Positions 11,828-22,626 of a DNA stretch of 64,000 bases are shown here, one piece after another. How positions within the stretch are numbered: position 1 is the first letter of the stretch; each line of letters starts with the position of its first letter. The translations under genes were made by a program, and so were the position numbers. The notes beneath the pieces were generated by a model. The model searched no databases. It was given only the letters and a program-made list of their open reading frames with translations, and was not told where the DNA came from. Source of the DNA: Liolophura sinensis (Eukaryota; Mollusca; Polyplacophora; Chitonida; Chitonidae); assembly GCF_032854445.1 (NCBI RefSeq), contig NC_088304.1, forward strand, positions 35,509,551-35,573,550, in the 5' to 3' direction.

Positions 11828-12330
11828 CATCTTGCTACCTCGCTACCTCGAACTTCTAATATGGGCCAGGCAGCGAGGAAACGAGGTAGGGAGGTAGAGA
11901 TGCGAGACACGGAAGACATAATATTGCTACCTCGTTACCGCGCATCGATACCTCGCTGCCTGGCATCGAAACATCGCTGCCTCGCATCGATACCTCGATG
12001 ACACACATCGATACCTCGATGACACGCATCGATACCTCACTGATTCGCATCGATACCTCGCTGACTCGCATCGATATCTCGCTGCCTCGCATCAATACCT
12101 CGCTGCCTCGCATCGATATTTCGCTGCCTCGCATTGATGCCTCGATTCCTCGCTACCTCGACGTTGCAAAGGACGAGGTAGCGAGGCAAGGAGGCAGCGA
12201 GGTAGCAAGGTTGCGAGGCAGCAAGGCATCGAGGCAGCAAAGCAGCAAGGTGGCGAGGCAGTACGGCAGAAAGGCAGCGAGGTAGCGAAGCAGCGTGGTG
12301 ACGAGGCAGATAGGCAGCGAGGTGGGGAGC
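11828..12330. repeat. Strand-switching CTACCTCG / 21-bp array
   Basis: From about 11930 to 12150, units of about 21 bases carry CTCGCATCGATAC on the plus strand (CGCTGCCTCGCATCGATACC and variants). At about 12165 the array flips: CTCGCTACCTCG is followed after about 13 bases by CGAGGTAGCGAG, and the rest (to 12330) is the purine-rich complement (GAGGCAGCGAGGTAGCAAGG). A smaller flip lies at 11833-11895. The units have stop-free frames on both strands. Confidence 0.85.
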
Positions 12331-12448
12331 AGTTATTATAATCACTTTAGTGCTAGGGTGAGGTATACACTGTGTGAAAGTTGACTTCTTCTACCCCGAT
12401 GCCTCATTAAGTATTACATCACTCAACACGGCTACGTCATACAAATTT

Positions 12449-12700
12449 CAGCGGCCGAGGAGGTTAGCACGCTAGTGCGGCGTAATGACCCAATGCGTTC
12501 CCTGTGAGTTAAAGACCAGCTCTGACCGGCTTCCACTCCGGTTGTACACAGGAAAGTCTGCCAACAACTTGCGGATGTACATATGTTTTCCGCGGGCTCT
12601 GTCTAGTTTTCTTCCACCATAATCCTGGCGGTCGTCGTATAAGTGAAATATTCTTGAGTACGGCGTAACAGAACAATTGAGTAAGTAAATAAATGAAGGA
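12449..12700 (+). mobile_element. SINE-A, near full length
   Basis: GGCCGAGGAGGTTAGCACGC head, ACTCCGGTTGTACACAGGAA body, and AAGTGAAATATTCTTGAGTA 3' end. The tail is degraded (AGTAAGTAAATAAATG). Confidence 0.82.
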
Positions 12701-13164
12701 CCTGGCACAGTGGAGAATCGGTCCCACAGAGGTACGGTAAGAAAGTTCAAATTTCCGAATTCCAGCACAGTTGTGTAAATTTCCAAATCGGAGGTATAAA
12801 ACTTGGTTGAAGCTCCCAAACAAGTTATATGACCATAACAGAGATGGTTGCTTAGTAACAACCCGGCTGAATTGCACTCTCGATCAAAAACGCCATTTTC
12901 AATAGAGACACTGTGTTTTTAATTTACCGTATGAAAATCAGCGTTAACCAGAAACATATCTTATGTTTATTTCTACGTCCTGCCAACGTTTCGTTCTGGT
13001 TAACGATTGCCTTCATAGGTAAAACCTGAATTTTGTTATATTTTGGCAAGTTTAAAATCCGCATTTCTGCCAATGTCTGTCAGACATACTTCATAGTACA
13101 CTGAACTAAACAAGTCACCGTGATAAAGGATATAGACCGTCTTACATTAGATAAGTGTTATCAT
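12701..13164. other. No gene seen
   Basis: Two overlapping minus ORFs reach into the SINE at 12449-12700 and are chance. Confidence 0.55.
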
Positions 13165-13362
13165 GAATGAGTGAGTGCTTGGGTTTTAACATTGTACTTA
13201 ACAATTTTTTTAAGCCTGACAACGACGAAGGAGTCCTTAGAGTGCATGCACGTGTAATGTGCCCCCTTGTTGCAGAACAGATTTCCACGGTTCTTTTATC
13301 TAGTGCTACTTCACTGAGACGGCGTACCGAAGGCCAAGGAATCCGCCCCACCCGAGGATAAT
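13165..13362 (-). mobile_element. SINE-B, 5'-truncated
   Basis: Plus-strand view: GAGTGAGTGCTTGGGTTTTA, TTAACAATTTTTTTAAGCC, ending CGCCCCACCCGAGG. The tRNA-like head is missing. Confidence 0.78.
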
Positions 13363-14124
13363 TGTTAAGATGGTACTACGTTGCGTGTGGCAGCTATAAC
13401 GAAAGCATACCTGAATCCTGACTGAGAACACAAGCGGTCGGCTAGCTATCATTAACATGAATACGGTTATACGTAGCAGAAATATAAGGCTCAAACGTTA
13501 CATTTGTTGTATATTATAAGTTACATTTGTGGTAGGGTGATTTCCCCAATTCCACAGTGTCCAATTTAAAATAAAAAAATATTTCAGTGTGACTGGAGTA
13601 GTATTTTCCAGTTTATGACATACACATCTCTTCAGCGCATGTCTGGAGCTTTTGTAAGTCTCAAATTTGTCAAATATAAGGAACAGTAAGGTAAAACAAA
13701 TCTGAAAAAAGAAGTGGCCTTACGAGTGTGTCTGTAGTTGTCACTCACAGCTATAATCAGTTTCGCTTCTTGATGTGGCCAATTTTCTAGCGCTGGGGCC
13801 GATTCCCCGTCTTACCATACCAGGCCCTTTATTTAAATAAAGAATAAATCAAATTTCAGATTAATAGGATGAACAACGATGGAAGGAAAAGCGGTCATAT
13901 ACCAAATCCTGTCCCAAAGCGCCACTCCCCGCTCCACCCGTTTTCACCCAATTCTCATAGCTTTCTCTCACATCTCAGGTGAACAGAAGTACTGACCTAG
14001 CTGAGTCTATGTAATAGATCAATTATGGCAATTATAGTGTGTTGCTTTCAACCGCCATCACATCCGGCCAGGTGTCTCAACAACCCAACTTACACGAGGT
14101 GTATTCCTCAGCCTGACTTATAAT
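13363..14124. other. No gene seen
   Basis: Unrecognised single-copy-looking DNA. Confidence 0.55.
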
Positions 14125-14440
14125 AACTGCACTCGACCTCGCTACCTCGCTGTCTGGCTGTCTCGCTAGCTCGCTGCCTAGCTACCTCGTTATCTCCCTC
14201 CCTCACTACCACGCTGCTTGGCTGCCTCACTACCCCAACTTCCTCGCTACATCGCTGTCGCGCTAGCTCGCTGCCTCTCTACCTCGTTACCTAGCTCCCT
14301 TGCTACCTCTGCTTGGCTGCCTCACTACCTCACCACCTCGCTGACTCGCTACCTTGCTGAACCGGTGCCTTGCCGCCCTGTTACCTCCCCCGCCTTGCTA
14401 CCTCGCTGCCTCGTTAGCTCCCTACCTCGGTGCCTTGCTT
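14125..14440 (+). repeat. Related CTACCTCGCTGCCTCG array
   Basis: Pyrimidine-rich 8-mer-like units (CTACCTCG, CTGCCTCG, CTAGCTCG). Same vocabulary as 11828-12330 but without the CATCGATA insert and all on one strand. Confidence 0.82.
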
Positions 14441-15007
14441 TTTTACGATATGTCTAACCAAAATTATTATCTTTGGACAATTTGGCTAAACGGTCGAAAT
14501 TAAATGAAATGTAATTTTATTCCTCCAATTTTATATTTAAAGTGATTAGAATCAGCTTTTTTATTAACATAACGGCTATATGTTGAGAGAATGACATTGT
14601 GGTCAGCACGTGTGTGCAAAAAGTTAACAGACATTTTTGTTATGTTGAAAGAGGAATGGTAGAAACGGAAACTATTTATTCTGAACGTTTTGAGTGTGGA
14701 ATCAAATTAAAAACGAAATGTATTCGTGAAGAGGAATGGAAATATTACACATGATCGTTTGTGTCCTTATAATTCTAATGCCAACTGGAGCTTGAAATGT
14801 CTTTGTACAAAGCTCCTTGTGATTTACATAATGTGTGATATATCCACCTGGACCTACTATTTTGTCGACGTCAGTTCAACAAATAAAGAGCTATGTATAG
14901 TAAAGAGTGAAGGAAAGGGCAAAGGCACTTACAACTGGCACTTTCGTTTTCTTTTTCTTTCATGACTGGATGTATCTTCAGGATAAAACCTGTGTACCGT
15001 CAGTTAT
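14441..15007. other. No gene seen
   Basis: AT-rich; nothing recognised. Confidence 0.55.
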
Positions 15008-15254
15008 CCGGGGGCCTCCATGCTCAGTGGTTAGGGTGCTAGCGCAGTACAATGACCCAGTAGCCTCCAATCAATGCGATCGCTGTGAGTTCAAGTTCAG
15101 CTCATGATTGCTTCCACTCCGGTGGTACGTGGGAAGGTCTGCCAACAGCCTGGTTTCCCCAAGCCTATGCTTGCTGCTGTCGTATGAGTGAAATAAAAAC
15201 AAGTACAGCGTTATACCAATCAAATAAATAAATAAATAAACAAATAAATAAACC
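15008..15254 (+). mobile_element. SINE-A, full length with internal deletion
   Basis: Head GGGGCCTCCATGCTCAGTGG, B-box region GTGAGTTCAAGTTC, long AAATAAATAAATAAA tail. The stretch between GGTCTGCCAACAGCCTG and GTTTCC lacks the usual GCGGATGGTCGTGGG segment. Confidence 0.83.
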
Positions 15255-15697
15255 ATTTATTCAAATAACACTTGTCCTGCAAGAAAAATTACTTCCAAAC
15301 AGATCTTAGTCGTTCGAATGTATTTATGTTTTTAAATGTACATGTGAGGCGTAAGAATCCCTGTATGACCTGGTCCAAGTGTCACCTTGGATACAACTGA
15401 AATAATTTGTGCGTCCTTCTTCCCAGCCTTGCACGGTTTGTGCACTGACTGCCACACCATTAGTAACGGCCTATAACAAACTTATGATTTTCACTTGAAA
15501 AAAACAATTCAGGTCGAAAAGCCTTATTTGTTACTATACTGAAGAGACAATTTTCCCCTAATACGTTCCATTAAACCATGTTGTAACTAAAAAGTAATAA
15601 TACTAAGTAATTTATGATCTGGAAGAAGTGATAGGTCGTATCCCTTGTGTCTTGAAATAATCAATGTTACAACTGAGTAAATTAGGTAGAATTGTAA
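15255..15697. other. No gene seen
   Basis: AT-rich DNA between a SINE and the 28-bp array. Confidence 0.55.
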
Positions 15698-16626
15698 AAG
15701 GCTGTGGATAGCACATCATCAAATGAAGGCTATGAATAACACATCATCAAATGAAGGCTGTGGATAACACATCACCAAATGAAGGCTGTGGATAAACACA
15801 TCATCAAATGAAGGCTATGAATAACACATCATCAAATGAAGGCTGTGGATAACACATCATCAAATGAAGGCTATGATAACACATCATCAAATGAAGGCTG
15901 TGGATAACACATCACCAAATGAAGGCTGTGGATAACACATCATCAAATGAAGGCTATGAATAACACATCATCAAATGAAGGCTGTGGATAACACATCACC
16001 AAATGAAGGCTGTGAATAACACATCACCAATGAAGGCTGTGAATAACACATCACCAAATGAAGGCTGTGGATAACACATCATCAAATGAAGGCTATGAAT
16101 AACACATCATCAAATGAAGGCTGTGGATAACACATCATCAAATGAAGGCTGTGGATAACACATCATCAATGAAGGCTGTGGATAACACATCATCAAATGA
16201 AGGCTATGAATAACACATCACCAAATTGAAGGCTGTGGATAACACATCATCAAATGAAGGCTATGAATAACACATCATCAAATGAAGGCTATGAATAACA
16301 CATCATCAAATGAAGGCTGTGGATAACACATCACCAAATGAAGGCTGTGGATAACACATCATCAAATGAAGGCTGTGGATAACACATCATCAAATGAAGG
16401 CTATGAATAACACATCATCAAATGAAGGCTGTGGATAACACATCATCAGATGAATGCTATGGATAACACATCATCAAATGAAGGCTATGAATAACACATC
16501 ATCAAATGAAGGCTGTGGATAACACATCATCAAATGAAGGCTATGAATAACACATCATCAGATGAATGCTATGGATAACACATCATCAAATGAAGGCTAT
16601 GGATAACACATCATCAAATGAAGGCA
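15698..16626 (+). repeat. 28-bp minisatellite, about 33 copies
   Basis: Unit AAATGAAGGCTGTGGATAAC plus ACATCATC. Two main variants, GCTGTGGATAA and GCTATGAATAA, are interspersed, with a third, ATCACC for ATCATC. Several units have 1-bp indels. No spacers lie between units. Confidence 0.95.
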
Positions 16627-17359
16627 AAAGAACTCCCATTTCATTTACACATTTTCACAATTAACCTTCAAAATTATTCTCTTTTGCCTTCTTCTGGAAA
16701 AATATTGCAGTTACGTAAAGTGGAATTTCATTCGTCCATCTTACACTTACGTTTTTCACACACATACAGTGTACACGATTGTGACAATTTGATACAATAA
16801 TGACATTGTCACACATGAGTAGGGAGCTCAAAACTTGTCAGGTTTTCAGATTCACTAAATGTTAGTTGTAGGCCAGTTTTAATGTAAAAGACTACAGCAC
16901 TGCAGGTAAAACCAGAGCAACAACGACATGTGATAGTAGACAATGGCCGCACAGTTTGCCTCAGGTAAGGTTTTATTGTAACTGTTGATGTAAACGCCTA
17001 AACAGTAACAAATTGCCCGTTCCCTATCACCAGGGCTTACGAAGGATAAGGTAAAACAGTGCAGTGGTTTAAACTGCACTGGCCAAGAAGTAAGGCTTAG
17101 ATTCCACTTCCTGTTTTAAAATACATGCTGCATGTATCAATGTGATAGATAAAATGTTTGTTTTAAAAGTTTTTTCAAGTGGACTCGTATTCCTGCCTCT
17201 TCTTATTTTACCATATTAAACTATGAAAAATTTTATTGCTTATGTCGAGTGGAAACACTGTAAGATGTTTTAAGTCTCTTTCTATCTTTAATGGTAAATG
17301 CGTTTTACCGGATTGTTTGTATTAATATATTGGTGCCTTGCGTCTTTCTTTTTGTTACT
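16627..17359. other. No gene seen
   Basis: AT-rich; nothing recognised. Confidence 0.55.
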
Positions 17360-17800
17360 GAAATTGTTGACTGCTTCTATTTGCATCTTTGTGTCCTAAT
17401 TTCTTACTTGTTATAACCTATTAGTTTTTCTTTGGTGGTCTGTGTTGGACGGTGTTTTAGAAATTGTTCTTACCATTATTGGCCCATAATTGCTGGTAAA
17501 GGACTCTCTGTGTCGAAGCCAAGGCACAAATTAAATGACGCGCTCAACAAGCACGTCGGCTTTCAGATTCACCTCAATATTTTGTCTCTGATGGAGGTAT
17601 TCCGTTCATCCTGTGAGCTGCTGTGCTATAGCTACTATCAATTCAAGAAAGAATAAGAGATGATTACAGCTTGAAAAAAGTTAGATTTTTTTCCTGGGTA
17701 TTTACAGTTTCTCCATCAATCAGGATGTGTCTTTAACTTTAGGTTAAAACCAGTAACAATCTCTCCTAACACGCATACATCCCAGGTAACTAAATGGTAC
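17360..17800 (+). repeat. Dispersed repeat R, R2 and R1 blocks
   Basis: R2: TTGACTGCTTCTATTTGCAT to ACCATTATTGGCCC. R1 block from about 17668: ACAGTTTCTCCATCAATCAG. Diverged in between. Confidence 0.5.
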
Positions 17801-18799
17801 ATCTCGCTCACCTCTCAGACACTCTCGCTGCAAAGCAGATCGTGGTCTAAGAAACTTTTAATTCGTTAACATTCTATGTAAAGATTCTTTCATCACTCCT
17901 ATCTGTGATCAGTTTGGGTGAATTGCTCTAATCTGTTTATATCTGTCTTTTGCAGTTAACAAATTTGCAGCTGGAAACACGTTAAACTGTTAATTGTAAG
18001 GCCTGTCGAATTATAGGTGTTTTAAACAAACTTGGAGTGAAATAGTCTTGAATACGGCGTAAAACAACAATCAAATAAATAATTAAACACACAAATAAAT
18101 TTGGTATTTTTCACTTGATGGACATCCCCAAAAAGATGGCTGTTTTAATCTTGTTTTATACAGCGGGGAAATCATGACTCTGTGGCCACCTGCCTGAGTT
18201 CTATCTTAATGATGCACTGGAAAGAAACGTGTGAAACAGTGAATTTGCGTCTTCAGAATAAATTAATCAGATAGAGCACCAAATAAAGTACAAAATGGCT
18301 GAAACAGTGGCATAGCCTCTTTACAAATGCTTACTGGATAGCATGTAAACAGGTCTTCACTTAGCTGGGTACAATGTACAGAGGACACTTGCTAGAAATG
18401 TAGCAGAAATGATAGAAAACCGGTATCGAATTCTACAATATATGATGATATTTACCATCCTTAAACTAAACTGAAGGGTTTAGAAAGATTGTAATTCTAG
18501 TGCTCAGCTACTGTTATGTCGCATAAATTTATAGATATTCTGCTAGGCCTTTTCCCTGAAATGTTTCAAGATACGATTATTTTATAAAGCTAAAAAAAAA
18601 GAAAACAAATCTAAATGAGGAAAAACATGTTATTCCCACTAACACATTTGTCATTAATAATTCTGTTCTTGGTCACCACGTAAATCACCTACAAAAATTT
18701 TTTATATGTTATGTGCCTTTAGCACAACAGCAAAAGTAAAATAAAAAAAAATGGATTTATTTAATTTTAGTCGGTTAGAACTACTCATTATTTAATTGA
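17801..18799. other. No gene seen apart from a SINE end
   Basis: AT-rich, holding the SINE-A 3' end at 18015-18098. Confidence 0.55.
18015..18098 (+). mobile_element. SINE-A 3' end
   Basis: GTGAAATAGTCTTGAATACG, GCGTAAAACAACAATCAAAT, AAATAAT tail. Confidence 0.65.
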
Positions 18800-18982
18800 C
18801 GGTGCAAGCCTGTGCCAGCGATGACTGCGGATTATCGTGGTACTGGTTTATCTCTGCTGGGATTTAGTTCATATTCCTTCGCTGGTTGATATCTGGCACT
18901 ATGGTTTCCACCAACCACACTCTCGACCGCCGATATGTGAAAAATTCTTGCGTACGGCGGTAAACACGAATCAAATCTAAAG
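18800..18982 (+). mobile_element. Degraded SINE-A, 5'-truncated
   Basis: AAGCCTGTGCCAGCGATGAC and GCGGATTATCGTGG match the body; ACCGCCGATATGTGAAAAAT and GTACGGCGGTAAACACGAAT the 3' end. Confidence 0.6.
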
Positions 18983-19282
18983 ATGTTACTAAAGAAAACT
19001 TTTCCTTACACGTGCAAATTCTATTCATTTCACAAACAGCCTTGGCTGTAAAACTCAAGGCCTTATTTTGTTTTTATGTTGTTTACGGATTTCATAACTG
19101 TCAACGCTGCACGGTAGCTATGGTACTTGGATTTAAATAGGATTTGGGTTTGACAGACATCACCTGAAATATTGGAAGCCAGGATAATCACACCGATCTG
19201 ACATGCCATGTTATTAATCTCATCCGATGTTCGATGTGATATTTGATGCTCTGTCATGAGAGAGAAGCCAGGATGTGGTTAG

Positions 19283-19555
19283 AGGGCTCCGTAGCCTAGT
19301 GGTTAGCGTGCTTATTCAGTACAATAACTCAGGAGCTTCTCACCAATGCGGTCGCTGTGAGTTCAACTCCAGTTCATGCTGGTTTCTTCTCCATTCATAC
19401 TTAACAAGGTCTGCCAGCAACCTGCAAATGGTCGTCGGTTCCCACCCCTCCGAGCCCTGCCGTGTTTCCTCCCATTATAATGGTGGCCGCCTTCGTATAA
19501 GTGAAATATTCTTCAGTACTGAGTAAAACGCCATCAAATAGAAACAAATTACAAA
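19283..19555 (+). mobile_element. SINE-A, full length
   Basis: Head GGGCTCCGTAGCCTAGTGGT, CCAATGCGGTCGCTGTGAGT, body and AAGTGAAATATTCTTCAGTA 3' end. The head here is the closest match to the 44.7-45.6 kb tandem unit. Confidence 0.83.
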
Positions 19556-19844
19556 GAAATGTTGACTATATATTTTGCAAAATTAGTTCATAGTTTATGT
19601 TTCATCTTTAGTGCAAAGTCTTTAGGTTTACACATTTCGATTTTCTTAAACTAAACATTTTCCTCAGAAATACTACTCCCTACATAAAATGAAATTGAAA
19701 AAGGACGGCGTGCAACTAGATGAGAAATCATCCTACAATGCTACAGTAGGGTGTCACTTTTTTCATCTTTTGTATGTAAAAGTTAGAGGTAATAATCCAT
19801 ATATTTTAAAACAAATGCTCATTATGAATGGGGTGAGTAACGAC

Positions 19845-19949
19845 GTAAGAAACGTAGTCCACGTACCGTAGTAAGTAACGTAGTCCACGTACCGTAGTAT
19901 GTAACGTAGTACACGTACCGCAATAAGTAACGCAGTCCACGTACCGGGT
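19845..19949 (+). repeat. 26-bp tandem repeat, 4 copies
   Basis: Unit around AGTAACGTAGTCCACGTACC. Rich in ACGT. Confidence 0.88.
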
Positions 19950-20228
19950 AACCCCTGAGAAGATCTCTCACCGCGAGTAGGTTGATAATCGGCATGGGCG
20001 AGAGCAGTGCGAGTCTTCTTCTAGTTACAATGATTCCTTTACTACGTAAGTAGTAAGAAAAATGATGCGTTCGTTCAACTGTAATCAGCCGTGTAGAGAC
20101 CAGGAAAGGAAAACCAACACGAGTTACATGTAAGGTCGATAGAGTTGTCTCCCTTCGCTTGTGCCATCATTTCTCCTGTTGTTCAGGCAATGAGATTTAG
20201 TTGAACAGGTTGGTATCTAACCATTCAT

Positions 20229-20385
20229 GAAGCAGTAACAACTGTATTAGAACTGATATTCGGTCATTTATTACTGGTGAAGCAGTAACAAGTGTATTAT
20301 AATTGATATTCGGCCACTCATCATCAGTGAACCAGGACTACCTGTGTGACAATTGTCACTTGTTACTGGTGAAGCAAATGTAAGG
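20229..20385 (+). repeat. 50-bp tandem repeat, 2 good and 1 worn copy
   Basis: GAAGCAGTAACAACTGTATT at 20229 and GAAGCAGTAACAAGTGTATT at 20279. A third, worn copy starts near 20329. Confidence 0.75.
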
Positions 20386-21172
20386 CATTCGGTGGTTGAC
20401 TTCTAATTGTCATTAGAGATCATCCCAACGCCGTCACAACTGCTGTCTCCAGTTACGGGACTACCGGTGCTATATACGGTCTGATAGAAAGGACATAAAC
20501 GTACAGATCCTTCCTATCTGAGATGTGCCCACTTACGATTATTTTGATATTGCATTTCTATCTTCTGGCAGACAGAACCCTCATTGAACGTTTGCAAAAA
20601 GATTTAACGCAGGATAAATTGCTGAACTTATAAAGGTGTACTTGGGGTAATAGTTATCACCCGCTTTATAACCAAACCGTAATGTTTCCGCTAAGCGAAA
20701 GTTGATGCAAATACAAGACACAAACTGCGAATCGTTTATAATCTGATATCAAAAACAATAGCTTCAGAAAGTGCAAGACTTGAGAGTAACACAACCTGAG
20801 ATATTCTTGTTGATGACCACGTTTGTGTCCTTGAGAAAAACTGAGATTTAACAGATGTGGGCCATGATTCATCTTGATGTGGGAACACGTCACATTTAAG
20901 GCATATGTTGTCAGCCTATGTTACAGGATCATATAACAAGTCTAGCAGACTGATAGAAATTATTTTATGCCTCGGTTTTGTTTAACACTAAGTGTTGTTG
21001 TCTATACTCTTCGAGGTTTCTCCGGTAGAGGGCGTTTTGAAGTAAAGTTTTAAAAGCTGTCCCAATCGGAAAACCGTGTGATTATCGGTGTTACATGAAT
21101 AATAAACATACGTATATTATTTTGTAATGATACCATAAGTCTAATCAGTCAGGACAGGCATCATTATGGGAT

Positions 21173-21178
21173 TTTATT
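21173..21178 (-). terminator. Possible K2P poly(A) signal
   Basis: AATAAA on the minus strand about 780 bases past the stop codon. A second AATAAA lies at 21262-21257. Either could serve; hexamers like this are frequent by chance in AT-rich DNA. Confidence 0.25.
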
Positions 21179-21958
21179 GTTTGAGAATCCATTAATAAAT
21201 ATTGTATTATAAACAGGTTGACAAACGTTGTAACCATGGATCACTTAGAGTGACAGTTTATTTAAAAAAACAACATGCTGTGCTCTACTAACCTCGAGTA
21301 TGGTATTAACAAACAATCCAACAGACCAGCCCTAGTAACAAAATTTGCATCACTATAACCTCGTTGACTTATTTATCAAACCTCATCTAATATCACATCG
21401 TTGGTTTTGCCATTGATTAAGACTCAATTACAAAATGTGCAAACTGTTCTGGTTTCGATACTGCGGTTATGAAATCATGGAAGTTGTACTTAACACAGTC
21501 TACACACAAATAATGGGAAGTTTAGCGGATAGATTGATTGTGCTGACCAATGAAATCGATTTTTGATTTGCAAAATTAGAGACAAACATGACGTCAAAGC
21601 TCTGCATGGTAGGAGAAGAACCTGGCCTTATCGCCACCGAGCTACCAATGAAAATATCACCATGACTCCCTTAGTCTCACGACAGAGCAGAGATGCATCT
21701 TGGGAAGGTAACATGTTTTACATAGATTCCAGCGACTCCCTTCAGCAGTTCTAAACAGCACTGAACTAACTTAAGGCTTCGACAACGCGGGGAGCAGCAA
21801 CACGGGAGCATAACTATACTTGTACAAACGGACAGAAAGCTGTGAGCTTTCCTGTCAGGAAGAATAAGGCGAATGTTTGTAGGAATAAGCGAGTCGTGTA
21901 ATTTACTCTGGTATATCCGGCTCCCTGGAATTCTTTGAGTACTCGTCAGCAGCTAAGA

Positions 21959-22626
21959 CTATCCTTTCCGCTTATTACCTTCTATGATGTTGAGTTTTGT
22001 GGCCAGCCACCTAAACTTGAGTTTCACCTCTTCTTGCATGAGATTGAAGCACATGGCGATTAAGGAAAGGCCGAAGACAAGGTATAAAGTACAAAGGATT
22101 GTCTTCTCCTGGTTAGCCCAAGAATTCAGATTTGCTCCCGGAACAAAGTCACCGAACCCAATGGTGGAGAGAGTGATGAAGCAGAAATAGGAGCCAATCA
22201 GGTAATCCCAGTTGTCCTCCCACAACGTGAACAGAACAGCGCCCCCAAAGATATAAAGGGACATAACTCCCATTGATATGCAAACTGGAACGCGCACAGG
22301 TTCTTCCCGTTCTTCTGCCTCTCGCTGCTCCTCTATAGAGAAAACCCTCTCTGGGTCTCCTTCGTTTAATTTTAACATCTGCTCCTTGGCTTTTTTCCTA
22401 ATGCTTGAATTCTTTCTCCGCTCGGCTTGTTGTTTGAAGATAGGCCGCTGGGGTAAGAACGTCCATTTTAGGCATCGGCATGTATATTTATAGGTAAACC
22501 TAAAACAGTCGCTAAACATTCGGCCAATGTTCGCCAGGCACAGCAGAGTTAATGGAATTCCCAGAAGCGCGTAGAAAATGGTGACCAAGCGGCCGTTCGC
22601 TGTTTTGGGGGCAATGTGGCCATAGC
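21959..22626 (-). other. K2P exon 2 (second half of the channel)
   Basis: It starts after the acceptor TTCTGTTTCAG with GCTATGG. Joined to the G left by the previous exon this restores ATA GGC TAT GGC, i.e. I-G-Y-G, so the reading frame and the selectivity filter are completed across the junction. It encodes Gly198 to residue 419 (TM2, the loop, TM3, pore 2, TM4) and reaches TAG at 21961-21959. The splice position inside the first GYG glycine codon is, to my knowledge, an old shared intron site of the K2P family. Confidence 0.9.

Larger units (their letters stand above)
19950..21958. other. K2P downstream flank
   Basis: Contains the 50-bp repeat at 20229 and candidate poly(A) hexamers. The K2P 3' UTR probably lies in its upper part. 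No further exon could be supported. Confidence 0.5.

Noticed and set aside
11856-12345. RGSE- and RIDTS-type repetitive ORFs on both strands
   Set aside because: These are translations of the 21-bp/8-mer minisatellite.
15698-16626. CRISPR array (28-bp repeats)
   Set aside because: Units are contiguous with no spacers, the DNA is animal, and there are no cas genes. The same holds for the 36-bp array.
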